NCBI RefSeq assembly: GCF_021532655.1
Contig: NZ_JAKGAS010000014.1
Coordinates: 35,813-99,812, forward strand
Origin: Paraglaciecola algarum
GTDB taxonomy: Bacteria; Pseudomonadota; Gammaproteobacteria; Enterobacterales; Alteromonadaceae
DNA: 64,000 bases
Reading direction: 5' to 3'
In this document: piece after piece, positions 1 to 7,596 of the stretch
How positions within the stretch are numbered: the stretch's first letter is position 1
Layout of the letters: every line of letters starts with the position of its first letter
Program-made: the position numbers and the translations under genes
The notes under the pieces: generated by a model
What the model was told of the DNA's origin: nothing
Seen by the model: the letters and a program-made list of their open reading frames with translations, nothing else
Databases searched by the model: none

Positions 1-1
1 A

Positions 2-409
2 GAAATTGAAAAAGTCAGATTTGAGGAAAGGCTAAGTGTCAATTGGGATGTGGACGAGCAAACAACTAAGGCACTAGTGCCGAGTTTAATATTGCAACCT
101 TTGATTGAAAATTCCATTAAGTATGCCATTTCAAAAATGGAAGGTGGGGGGCAGATCAATATTTCAGCTAAGACCTTCGGTCGAGATTTGATGTTGAATG
201 TGAGTGATAATGGTCCTGGGGCCGACATTACTGATGGCCAATTGCCTTTAAGCAAAGGTGGGGGAGTGGGGTTAGTCAATATTAGAGAAAGGCTTGATGC
301 TTTGTATAAAGGTAATTATTCTTTTGATATTTCTCATAATTATCCGTCGGGTATTAAAATTAATATCCGTATCCCCTTTGAAATAAGCGAGTCGTACATT
401 GAAGATTAG
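2..409 (+). CDS. LytS/YehU-type sensor histidine kinase, C-terminal fragment
   Basis: The reading frame is open from the left window edge, so the N-terminus lies outside; an internal GTG at 50 is not the real start. The visible part is the ATP-binding end of a sensor kinase: an N-box (LQPLIENSIKYAI), a DNGPG motif and a later GGGVGLVNIRERL glycine-rich box, as in the HATPase_c domain of LytS/YehU kinases. These kinases sit in the inner membrane and phosphorylate LytTR response regulators. The stop overlaps the next gene by 11 bases, and that gene encodes exactly such a regulator, so the two form a translationally coupled two-component pair. The stimulus cannot be inferred because the sensory half is missing. 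Confidence 0.9.
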   Translation, partial: EIEKVRFEERLSVNWDVDEQTTKALVPSLILQPLIENSIKYAISKMEGGGQINISAKTFGRDLMLNVSDNGPGADITDGQLPLSKGGGVGLVNIRERLDALYKGNYSFDISHNYPSGIKINIRIPFEISESYIED

Positions 410-1217
410 TACTGTAATTGTTGATGATGAGCCTTTGGCTAGAAAAGGTTTAGCCATACGTTTAGCTGAATTTGAAAACATTAAATTGGTGGGGGAATGC
501 AAAAATGGCATAGAAGCGGTGTCATTGATCCCTCAAATTCGACCTGACCTAGTGTTTTTAGATATTCAAATGCCTGGCTTAAATGGTTTCCAAGTGATTA
601 ATAAACTAAAAGAGCTTAATCAACCTATTCCATTGATCGTATTTGTCACAGCTTTTGATTCATACGCCATCAAAGCCTTTGATGTGCATGCCTTAGATTA
701 TGTGTTAAAACCAGTCGATGAACAAAGGTTAAAAGAGGCGATTGATAAAGTCACCATTAACTTGCAAATTAAACAACAAGGCGGCACCAATGAAAAGTTA
801 GCCAAGTTAGTGGCCGACTTCACTGGAGATGATTGCGAAGATATTCTTCGCAAACTAGCGAATGGTGAAACCTTAACCAGTTCATCCTATCCTGAAGTAC
901 TTGCCATTAAAGATGGTTCAGAAGTCACTAGAGTGCCAGTAGTTGATGTACAATGGATAGATGCAGCGGGTGATTATATGTGTGTGCATACCGCAGATAA
1001 AACCCATATTATGCGACGTACCATGAAGGAATTGGTTGGTGATCTTGATCCTAAAAAGTTTGTTCGTGTACACAGATCAGCTATTGTGAATATAAAATAT
1101 GTACAAAAGTTGGTCAGTCACATTAGTGGTGAATATCACCTGATACTCGAAAACGGTGAAGAGTTAAAGGTCAGTCGTAGTCATCGAGATAGTGTGAAAC
1201 AAATGATTAAGAGTTAA
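399..1217 (+). CDS. LytTR-family response regulator
   Basis: 272 residues. Residues 1-120 form a CheY-like receiver with the acidic pair D9-D10, the phospho-acceptor D55 in the FLDIQMPG context and a conserved Lys in LDYVLKPV. Residues about 165-270 form a LytTR DNA-binding domain (VQWIDAAGDYMCVHT, then FVRVHRSAIVN). It presumably binds promoter DNA as a dimer after phosphorylation by the kinase encoded just upstream. The start is a TTG inside the end of the kinase gene; no ATG gives a complete receiver domain. Family and partner are clear; target genes are unknown. Close relatives include YehT/BtsR and AlgR. Confidence 0.93.
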   Translation: MKISTVIVDDEPLARKGLAIRLAEFENIKLVGECKNGIEAVSLIPQIRPDLVFLDIQMPGLNGFQVINKLKELNQPIPLIVFVTAFDSYAIKAFDVHALDYVLKPVDEQRLKEAIDKVTINLQIKQQGGTNEKLAKLVADFTGDDCEDILRKLANGETLTSSSYPEVLAIKDGSEVTRVPVVDVQWIDAAGDYMCVHTADKTHIMRRTMKELVGDLDPKKFVRVHRSAIVNIKYVQKLVSHISGEYHLILENGEELKVSRSHRDSVKQMIKS

Positions 1218-1300
1218 TTTAATACAAAGCTGGTCTTATACTATGACTGCTTGCTATATTTGCCTGCTTACCTAACATCTTAGAAAACTCTGAAGGTCCT

Positions 1301-2236
1301 GTGAAATCAGTTGAAGTAAATGCCAATAATCATTGGCTTGGTTTTGCCTTGTCTTTATTTACCGCAGTGTTGTGGGGCGTGTTACCTATATTCCTAAAAC
1401 TGTGCTTAGAATCGATGAATTCTGTCACCATAACTTGGTATCGATTTTTAGTCGCCGGTATTTTTGTGTTTCTTATCTTGTATAAAAGAAAAGCCTTACC
1501 AAAAGTTGAGGTTATGCGAGGTAAAGCGTGGGTTTGGCTAATCGTTGCCAGCTTATTGTTGGTGGCTAATTATGTGGCAAATGTACACGGATTAGAGTAT
1601 TTGGCGCCTGAAACCGCTCAAGTATTAATGCAATTAGCCCCTTTTTTATTGATGTTGGGTGGCATAGTCTTTTTTACAGAACGTTTTTCTCCATTAGAGT
1701 TTTTAGGCGCGTTTGCATTGCTACTCGGTATGTCCTTGTTTTTTAATGAAAGAATCGAAGAATTATTTAGCTCTTTTAATGACTTTACCCTAGGTGTTTT
1801 AATCATAATCTTTGCCGCAGTGACATGGGCGGGTTACGCTCTAATGCAAAAGCCATTATTAAAAGTATTATCAGCCAAACAACTTACTTTATATATTTAC
1901 GTATTTGGCTTATTGGTGTTGTTTCCATTTTCTGATCCTAGTCAAATATTAGATATGCAGATGATCCATATTTACGCACTGATATTTTGTTGCTTGAATA
2001 CTATTTTAGGATATGGTGCGTTTACTGAAGCTCTGGCTGTTTGGCAAGCGTCTAAAGTCAGCGCTGTTATTACGCTGGCGCCAATTTTTACATTTATTAG
2101 TATGGTAATTGCGGTAGACGTTTTACCTGAACATTTTGTTGCGACAGACTTAAATACTTGGGCATATATTGGAGCAGGTATAGTAGTGGTTGGTTCGGCT
2201 TTGACTTCACTTGGTAGAGCTAATCATAGACGTTAG
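1301..2236 (+). CDS. EamA/DMT-superfamily transporter
   Basis: 311 residues, almost entirely hydrophobic, arranged as two repeated EamA halves of about five membrane helices each (residues about 12-150 and 160-300). The first half has the typical PIFLKLCLESMNSVTITWYR-like entry and the second repeats the helix pattern. DMT transporters move small metabolites such as amino acids or drugs across the inner membrane, usually outward. The GTG start is preceded by a GAAGG ribosome site. It stands alone between two unrelated genes, so the substrate cannot be predicted; RarD-like function is possible but not shown. Confidence 0.88.
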   Translation: MKSVEVNANNHWLGFALSLFTAVLWGVLPIFLKLCLESMNSVTITWYRFLVAGIFVFLILYKRKALPKVEVMRGKAWVWLIVASLLLVANYVANVHGLEYLAPETAQVLMQLAPFLLMLGGIVFFTERFSPLEFLGAFALLLGMSLFFNERIEELFSSFNDFTLGVLIIIFAAVTWAGYALMQKPLLKVLSAKQLTLYIYVFGLLVLFPFSDPSQILDMQMIHIYALIFCCLNTILGYGAFTEALAVWQASKVSAVITLAPIFTFISMVIAVDVLPEHFVATDLNTWAYIGAGIVVVGSALTSLGRANHRR

Positions 2237-2340
2237 GATATAGCTGCAGATTAAGTCTTAGTCAAGTTAAATTAATAAAACGATTGAAACTCAGATTCTA
2301 ATATTTTAAAGGCTGTTGATTTTTGATTGAAGGTAAAGCT

Positions 2341-3522
2341 ATGTTCGATTTTTGTATTGTTGGCGGAGGCATGATTGGTGCCTCTATGGCACTTGGGTTG
2401 AGTGATATGGGATTCAACATAGCTTTAGTTGAAGCTCACAAACCCGAGGATTTTAATCCTATTCAATTACCAGATAGACGTGTTTCAGCAATCAATGTGC
2501 ATTCAGAGCAACTTCTTACAGAGTTAGGAGCGTGGGACTATATTCAGCAGATGCGTTCATGTGTGTATAAACGATTATCTGTTTGGAATGAGCCGACTTA
2601 CCGCACTGATTTTGATTGCCAATCAATCAGCCGGCCTCATTTAGGCCATATTATTGAGAATAGAATTGTACAATTAGGCTTACATAAAAAAATTGAGTCA
2701 GAAGTAAATATTAGCTGTTTCTGGGATCACAAAGTAGCCACTATCCAATCCAATAATGGGCCACTTGTTGTACTTAATGATGACACCCAGATTTCTGCCA
2801 AAATATTAATCGGTGCTGATGGTGGGAGTTCTGTTGTGCGCAAAGCAGCAAAAATTGGCGTGCAAGGGTGGCAATATAATCAGCAAGCGCTGGTCATAAA
2901 TATTAAAACTAATAGTCCACAACAAGACATCACTTGGCAACAGTTTACGTCTAATGGACCGATAGCCTATTTACCGCTATTTGGAAGTTATGCTTCCTTA
3001 GTTTGGTATAACCATGCAACTAATATTCATCGTTTGAAAAGCCTTTCAAAAGAGAAGCTTAAGCAAGAAATTGTACAGACTTTTCCTGATGAGTTAGTTG
3101 ATTTTGAAGTTTTGTCTTCGACTAGTTTTCCGTTAACCAGAATGCATGCTAATCAATATTACAAAGATAATTTGGTATTAGTGGGGGATGCTGCTCACAC
3201 CATTAATCCATTAGCAGGGCAAGGTGTTAACTTAGGTTTTAAAGATGTGGCAGTACTATTAACTGAGTTAAAAAAGCAATTAGACAAATTAGGTCATGAT
3301 AAGGTATTAGCACAAGTTAATAGTAATCTATGGATGGCTGCCTATGAAAAGCAAAGACGGACGGATAATTTAGCTATGATGTCGGCAATGGATCTTTTAT
3401 ATGCCGCTTTTAGTAATGACATAGGGCCATTAAAATTGTTTAGAAATTTGGGGTTAAAATTGGCAAACAATGCCGGCCCTATTAAAAAACAGGCGTTAAA
3501 ATACGCTATAGGCTTGAGTTGA
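2341..3522 (+). CDS. UbiH/UbiF-family FAD-dependent hydroxylase
   Basis: 393 residues from the ATG at 2341; an in-frame TTG 18 bases earlier is less likely because a GAAGG ribosome site sits just before the ATG. The protein shows the three flavoprotein monooxygenase signatures: an N-terminal dinucleotide-binding GGGMIGAS, a central GADGG motif, and a C-terminal GDAAHTINPLAGQG motif that contacts FAD. Members hydroxylate ring positions of the ubiquinone precursor at the membrane. Which position (UbiF, UbiH or UbiI type) cannot be settled by eye. The next gene encodes a tiny membrane protein with its own strong ribosome site, 13 bases downstream. Confidence 0.88.
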   Translation: MFDFCIVGGGMIGASMALGLSDMGFNIALVEAHKPEDFNPIQLPDRRVSAINVHSEQLLTELGAWDYIQQMRSCVYKRLSVWNEPTYRTDFDCQSISRPHLGHIIENRIVQLGLHKKIESEVNISCFWDHKVATIQSNNGPLVVLNDDTQISAKILIGADGGSSVVRKAAKIGVQGWQYNQQALVINIKTNSPQQDITWQQFTSNGPIAYLPLFGSYASLVWYNHATNIHRLKSLSKEKLKQEIVQTFPDELVDFEVLSSTSFPLTRMHANQYYKDNLVLVGDAAHTINPLAGQGVNLGFKDVAVLLTELKKQLDKLGHDKVLAQVNSNLWMAAYEKQRRTDNLAMMSAMDLLYAAFSNDIGPLKLFRNLGLKLANNAGPIKKQALKYAIGLS

Positions 3523-3535
3523 TAGGAGAAAGTTG

Positions 3536-3712
3536 ATGACAGTGCTGATTATTTTGGGAGTCTTGTTTATATCGTTAGTGGTGATTGTGCCACTTATTGA
3601 AAGGTCAAACTTTCAATTATCCAACGAACAAATGAGTAAATATGGTCGCTTGATTTTGCCTCTTTTGGTGGTAGCAATTATTATTCAAATTATTATGTAT
3701 TACAGTCGTTAA
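3536..3712 (+). CDS. Small two-helix membrane protein, 58 residues
   Basis: A short frame that starts with ATG seven bases after an AGGAG ribosome site (3524-3528) and ends with TAA. The product has two hydrophobic segments, residues 2-20 (TVLIILGVLFISLVVIVPL) and about 38-54 (LILPLLVVAIIIQIIMYY), separated by a polar loop with charged residues (ERSNFQ, NEQMSKYGR). It lies 13 bases after the flavin hydroxylase and is probably cotranscribed. I do not recognise a family. The ribosome site, composition and lack of overlap argue that it is real. Confidence 0.7.
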   Translation: MTVLIILGVLFISLVVIVPLIERSNFQLSNEQMSKYGRLILPLLVVAIIIQIIMYYSR

Positions 3713-3821
3713 GCCTACAGGCCGAATGGTATAATGCCTGCGTTTTAACATTCATAAGTTTAATTCGTATATTTTTTATTTGTAGATTTTCATTAGTTAA
3801 ATTAAGTGTAGAGGCAATTTA

Positions 3822-4838
3822 ATGGCTGTTCATTGGTATCCAGGGCATATGCACAAAGCCCAAAAAGAAATTAAACAAGTTTTGCCTCAAGTCGATTTAT
3901 TGATTGAAGTGTTAGATGCCCGTATTCCTTATTCTAGTGAAAACCCTGCCATAGCTGAACTTAGAGGTGACAAACCCTGTATTAAAGTGTTGAGCAAAAC
4001 GGATTTAGCCGATCCTAAAATTACCGAGATGTGGCAACAGCACTTAGAAAAAGAACGCTCAGTTAAAACTTTTGCTGCGACGACTGAAGAGCCAGCGAAA
4101 ATGAAACAGATTATTGATCTGTGCCGAAAAATGTTGCCAGACAAAGACGCCAGTGTAAAAGCGATTAATACTATGATTGTAGGTATTCCAAATGTTGGTA
4201 AATCTACCTTAATCAACATTTTGGCAGATCGTGTAATAGCTAAAACAGGCAACGAAGCGGCAGTGACCAAAAACCAGCAAAGAATTAATTTGGGTAATGG
4301 CATCACTTTATTTGATACGCCAGGTATCTTATGGCCTAAAGTTGAAAACGCGAATAGTGGATATCGACTAGCAGCAACTGGAGCGATTAAAGACACGGCT
4401 ATGGAATATGATGATGTGGGCTTTTATCTGGCTGATTATTTAATAAAAGCTTATCCTGAATGTTTAAAAGAACGTTTTAAATTGGATGAAATACCTGAAA
4501 CAGAAATAGAATTCTTGGAAGCGGCGGCAGGCAGTCGCGGTGCCAAAATGGCCGGTGGAAGAGTTAATTTGCATAAAATTTGTGAAGTGTTAATAAACGA
4601 ACTCAGATCAGGAAAGTTAGGTCGCGTCAGTTTAGAAACCCCTCAAATGACTGAGCTAGAAGAAATTGAAATAGCTAAAGTGTTAGCTAAAAAAGCGCAA
4701 GATAAACTCAAAAGAAAAGAAAGCTTTAAAACTGGCTCGTTAACCCCAGACAAAAAAGATCGTAAAGAAAAAAGAGAGTCGGATAGGGCAGCGCAATCGG
4801 CACGCATGAAAAAACAAAATCGTTCTCGAAACAAATAA
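3822..4838 (+). CDS. ylqF: YlqF/RbgA-like circularly permuted GTPase
   Basis: 338 residues. The G motifs come in permuted order: G4 SKTD at 58-61, then G1 GIPNVGKST at 121-129, then G3 DTPG at 165-168. The N-terminal WYPGHMHKA is the family signature. RbgA/YlqF GTPases act in late assembly of the large ribosomal subunit. The C-terminal tail is unusually rich in Lys, Arg and Glu (about residues 285-338), consistent with RNA contact. The YkgJ-type gene follows after nine bases, suggesting a two-gene unit. A role in 50S assembly is inferred from the family. Confidence 0.93.
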   Translation: MAVHWYPGHMHKAQKEIKQVLPQVDLLIEVLDARIPYSSENPAIAELRGDKPCIKVLSKTDLADPKITEMWQQHLEKERSVKTFAATTEEPAKMKQIIDLCRKMLPDKDASVKAINTMIVGIPNVGKSTLINILADRVIAKTGNEAAVTKNQQRINLGNGITLFDTPGILWPKVENANSGYRLAATGAIKDTAMEYDDVGFYLADYLIKAYPECLKERFKLDEIPETEIEFLEAAAGSRGAKMAGGRVNLHKICEVLINELRSGKLGRVSLETPQMTELEEIEIAKVLAKKAQDKLKRKESFKTGSLTPDKKDRKEKRESDRAAQSARMKKQNRSRNK

Positions 4839-4847
4839 CATGAACAT

Positions 4848-5246
4848 ATGAAAGATTGTACTCAGTGTGGCAAATGCTGCATTAAATACAGTGATGGTGA
4901 CTTATTCGCCTCCGAAGCTGATTTAGATATGTGGAACCTGTTTAACCCTGATATTGCCAAATATACCAAAGCTGGTTTGATCTGGTTTTCACCATCTAGT
5001 GGAAAACGTTTAACTTTATGCCCATTTTTAACAGAAAACCCTGACCCAGCCAATCCAGCACGAAAACTGTATACATGTGATATTTATTTCGATCGGCCAG
5101 AAGATTGTCGTTTCTATCCAGTTACCATAAAACAAATGTTAAATGACGACTGTGAGATGCTGGAACCAGATGATCTACTTAAGCCAATTAAAGCCCAAGC
5201 AGATTTAGATAAATTAATGAAAGACAGTCGCCCAGGATTTGATTAA
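4848..5246 (+). CDS. YkgJ-family cysteine-cluster protein
   Basis: 132 residues. The N-terminus has the family signature of clustered cysteines (C4, C7, C10, C11 in CTQCGKCC). Further cysteines appear in TLCPFL, YTCDIY and EDCRFYP, giving a likely metal or iron-sulfur site. The biochemical function of this family (UPF0153/YkgJ) is not well established. It is nine bases downstream of the YlqF-like gene. Its stop lies one base from the stop of the convergent symporter gene, leaving no room for a terminator between them. Confidence 0.85.
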   Translation: MKDCTQCGKCCIKYSDGDLFASEADLDMWNLFNPDIAKYTKAGLIWFSPSSGKRLTLCPFLTENPDPANPARKLYTCDIYFDRPEDCRFYPVTIKQMLNDDCEMLEPDDLLKPIKAQADLDKLMKDSRPGFD

Positions 5247-5247
5247 A

Positions 5248-6675
5248 TTAATCTTTCCCTGTCCAAATACCGTCTTCTGAACTTCCTTGTATTTCGCAGT
5301 CACCATCTTTATAGCTTATTTTTTCACCATTACTCTCAAAAGCATCACGCTTCTTGAAATAATCTTTGCTAATAGAAACGATTGTGGGTGTCATCCATAC
5401 TAAGGCAATGATATTAATAACCGTCATTAGGCCTAAAGCCATATCAGCTGCAGCCCACACCTCAGGTAAAGCCGCCATTGAACCCCACAAAATCATAATT
5501 AAATAACCAGCTGTGTAACATGCTCTACCTAATTTGTTATCCAACTTAAACATATGTAGATTACTTTCACCATAGGCATAATTTGCTACTACTGAAGTAA
5601 AGGCAAATAAGCTAATAGCCGCTGCAACAAAGTCCGCTCCACCAGAGCCAAGGTGAGAGCCCATAGCATCTTGAGTTAAACGAATACCTTCCATTTGTTC
5701 GCTGTTAGAGCCGCCCGCTAATAGGATAACCACTGCGGTACAGGTACATAAAATCATAGTGTCGATAAACACACCTAACATTTGTACATAACCTTGAGAT
5801 ACAGGGTGATTCGGGTTCGGTGTGGCACTGGCTGCTGCGTGAGGCACACTACCAGAGCCAGCTTCGTTTGAATAAAGTCCCCGTTGAACTCCATGCTTAA
5901 ATGCTGCACCTATAGCGCCAGCGCCAGCTTCTTGTAAACCGAACGCGGAAGCTATGATATCCCACAACATGGCAGGCACGAGTTCAATGTTCATTATTGT
6001 AATGAATAGAGTCACCAAGACATAAGTGACGGCCATAAATGGCACTACCCATTCTGCAAATCTAGCAATGGCGCGTAATCCGCCTATAACAATTAAGCCT
6101 GCTAGTAAAATAATGACTAAGCCTGAATAAAGGGTAGGGATCTCGTAAGCATGGTTTAGGGCATCTGTAATGGTATTGGCTTGTACCGCACTAAATATAA
6201 AACCGTAACCTAAAAATAAAAATAATGAAAATATAACGGCTAACCAGCGTTTGTTTAAGCCTTGCTGAATATAATAAGCGGGTCCACCACGGTATTCGCC
6301 ATTGGTATCTTTAACTTTGTATAATTGTCCTAACACACTTTCTGCAAAACCTGTGGCCATACCTAAAATCGCAATGACCCACATCCAAAAAATAGCACCT
6401 GAGCCACCTAATGAAATTGCCACAGCTACGCCGGCTAAATTTCCGGTACCCACTCTAGCTGACAAACTGGTGCATAGTGCTTGGAATGAACTGATACCAG
6501 CCTTATCGCTATGAGTGCTGCCTTTCATTACAGAAAACATATGTTTGAAGTGGCGAATTTGAATAAAGCCTAATTTGAAAGAAAACCATACGCCGGCTAT
6601 TAGCAGCATGTAGATAAGGATTTGGCCATTACCCCAAAGTATATTGTTAATAAACGCGACTATTTGATTGATCAA
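5248..6675 (-). CDS. AGCS-family sodium:alanine/glycine symporter
   Basis: 475 residues with about eleven membrane segments and the AGCS hallmarks GTGNLAGVAVAI, GLYSNEAGSGSVPHAAA and GGPAYYIQQGL. These carriers take up alanine or glycine with sodium across the inner membrane. The start is TTG, supported by an AAAGGA ribosome site six bases upstream; no better ATG gives the first helix. The soluble C-terminal tail is hydrophilic (KKRDAFESNGEKISYKDGD). It is transcribed toward the YkgJ gene and away from the tRNA array. Confidence 0.93.
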   Translation of the reverse strand: MINQIVAFINNILWGNGQILIYMLLIAGVWFSFKLGFIQIRHFKHMFSVMKGSTHSDKAGISSFQALCTSLSARVGTGNLAGVAVAISLGGSGAIFWMWVIAILGMATGFAESVLGQLYKVKDTNGEYRGGPAYYIQQGLNKRWLAVIFSLFLFLGYGFIFSAVQANTITDALNHAYEIPTLYSGLVIILLAGLIVIGGLRAIARFAEWVVPFMAVTYVLVTLFITIMNIELVPAMLWDIIASAFGLQEAGAGAIGAAFKHGVQRGLYSNEAGSGSVPHAAASATPNPNHPVSQGYVQMLGVFIDTMILCTCTAVVILLAGGSNSEQMEGIRLTQDAMGSHLGSGGADFVAAAISLFAFTSVVANYAYGESNLHMFKLDNKLGRACYTAGYLIMILWGSMAALPEVWAAADMALGLMTVINIIALVWMTPTIVSISKDYFKKRDAFESNGEKISYKDGDCEIQGSSEDGIWTGKD

Positions 6676-6820
6676 GGCTTGTCCTTTGAAATGAAGATCT
6701 AATTAGGAAAGTCTGCCGTGTAATGTCTATGATGTCTAGGATGAACTGGGGATATTTAATTTTATGTCCATATAAACACTAAGCGCCAAGCAGAAGCTTA
6801 GCGTTCTGGTTTATTTGCCC

Positions 6821-6942
6821 GGGGTAGCAGGACTTGAACCAACGGAATGACGCGGGGATCAAAAAAGGCTGTTGAGATAGCAGGCTTATTTGATGTTTGG
6901 CTAGGATAGCAGGACTTGAGCCTACGCATTGACACCGGGATC
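6821..6942 (-). repeat. Two decayed tRNA-Gln 3'-half repeats
   Basis: Two degenerate copies of the acceptor/T-arm/anticodon side of the neighbouring tRNA-Gln genes, at about 6821-6864 and 6903-6945. Each retains the T-arm stretch (GGACTTGAACC or a one-base variant as read on the plus strand) and ends at the anticodon-loop GGATCAAAA, where similarity to a functional tRNA stops. Together with the intact gene at 6978 they form a tandem array with a period of about 80 bases. Each unit is followed by an intact or decayed GCCTGC hairpin. Neither copy can fold as a tRNA. Confidence 0.75.
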
Positions 6943-6972
6943 AAAAAAGCCTGCTAACAAGCAGGCTTTTTA
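6943..6972 (-). terminator. Rho-independent terminator of the tRNA array
   Basis: On the minus strand an 11-bp stem containing GCCTGC/GCAGGC, a six-base loop and a run of six T. It lies just downstream of the last functional tRNA-Gln. It is nearly symmetric, so it could also work on the plus strand. Confidence 0.85.
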
Positions 6973-6977
6973 ATATA

Positions 6978-7052
6978 TGGCTGGGGTAGCTGGACTTGAA
7001 CCAACGAATGGCGGGATCAAAACCCGCTGCCTTACCACTTGGCTATACCCCA
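6978..7052 (-). tRNA. tRNA-Gln (TTG), copy 2
   Basis: Complete cloverleaf with a 7-bp acceptor stem (TGGGGTA/TACCCCA), a seven-base anticodon loop TTTTGAT with anticodon TTG, a T-loop GTTCAAGTC, discriminator G and encoded CCA. Identical to the copy at 7127-7201 over the mature sequence. Last functional gene of the minus-strand array. Confidence 0.96.
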
Positions 7053-7126
7053 ATAAAACAGGTGTACTATAAACAAACAGCCGTTTATTTATATAATAAG
7101 TCGTTATTCTAACAACTTATAAAAAA

Positions 7127-7201
7127 TGGCTGGGGTAGCTGGACTTGAACCAACGAATGGCGGGATCAAAACCCGCTGCCTTACCACTTGGCTATACCCC
7201 A
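7127..7201 (-). tRNA. tRNA-Gln (TTG), copy 1
   Basis: Same sequence and structure as the downstream copy, 74 bases away. CCA is encoded. It follows tRNA-Leu by only four bases, so the array is processed from one transcript. Confidence 0.96.
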
Positions 7202-7205
7202 ACAA

Positions 7206-7290
7206 TGGTGCGGAAGGAGAGACTCGAACTCTCACGCCGTGAAGCACTGGAACCTAAATCCAGCGTGTCTACCAATTCCACCACTCCCGC
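7206..7290 (-). tRNA. tRNA-Leu (TAG)
   Basis: 85-base class II tRNA with a long variable arm. The acceptor GCGGGAG pairs with CTTCCGC (one G-T pair), the anticodon loop TTTAGGT carries TAG, the discriminator is A and CCA is encoded. Confidence 0.96.
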
Positions 7291-7321
7291 ATTTTACTCT
7301 TCTCTTTAATAAAGACAAAAG

Positions 7322-7398
7322 TGGTGGCTACACCGGGATTTGAACCTGGGACCCCATCATTATGAGTGATGTGCTCTAACCAGCTGAGCTATGTAGCC
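7322..7398 (-). tRNA. tRNA-Met (CAT), elongator type
   Basis: Acceptor GGCTACA/TGTAGCC, anticodon loop CTCATAA with CAT, discriminator A, encoded CCA. The first acceptor pair is a normal G-C, and the body closely matches the known E. coli elongator tRNA-Met. First gene of the array. Confidence 0.95.
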
Positions 7399-7429
7399 AC
7401 TTTTGTACTCCGTTACCGAAGTGGCGCGT

Positions 7430-7458
7430 ATTATGCTGATCTAGTATTTGGTCGTCAA
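7430..7458 (-). promoter_or_regulatory. Promoter of the Met-Leu-Gln-Gln tRNA array
   Basis: On the minus strand a -35 TTGACG (7453-7458), a 17-base spacer and a -10 CATAAT (7430-7435). A GC-rich discriminator (ACGCGCC) follows, the arrangement expected for stringently controlled stable-RNA promoters. Confidence 0.8.
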
Positions 7459-7596
7459 CCGTTTTTTTAATTAAACTAATCGTTTGCTCAGATACTAAAC
7501 AGCTACAAGCTTGTTTGAGTAAATTTTTAGCTAATCGAACTATTTTTAAACGAAAATTAATACAAAAGTTTCGGTTTGACTTAGGTCCAACCTAAT

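Noticed and set aside
3929..4396. 155-codon minus-strand frame
   Set aside because: Antisense to the YlqF-like GTPase; no family motif and no ribosome site.
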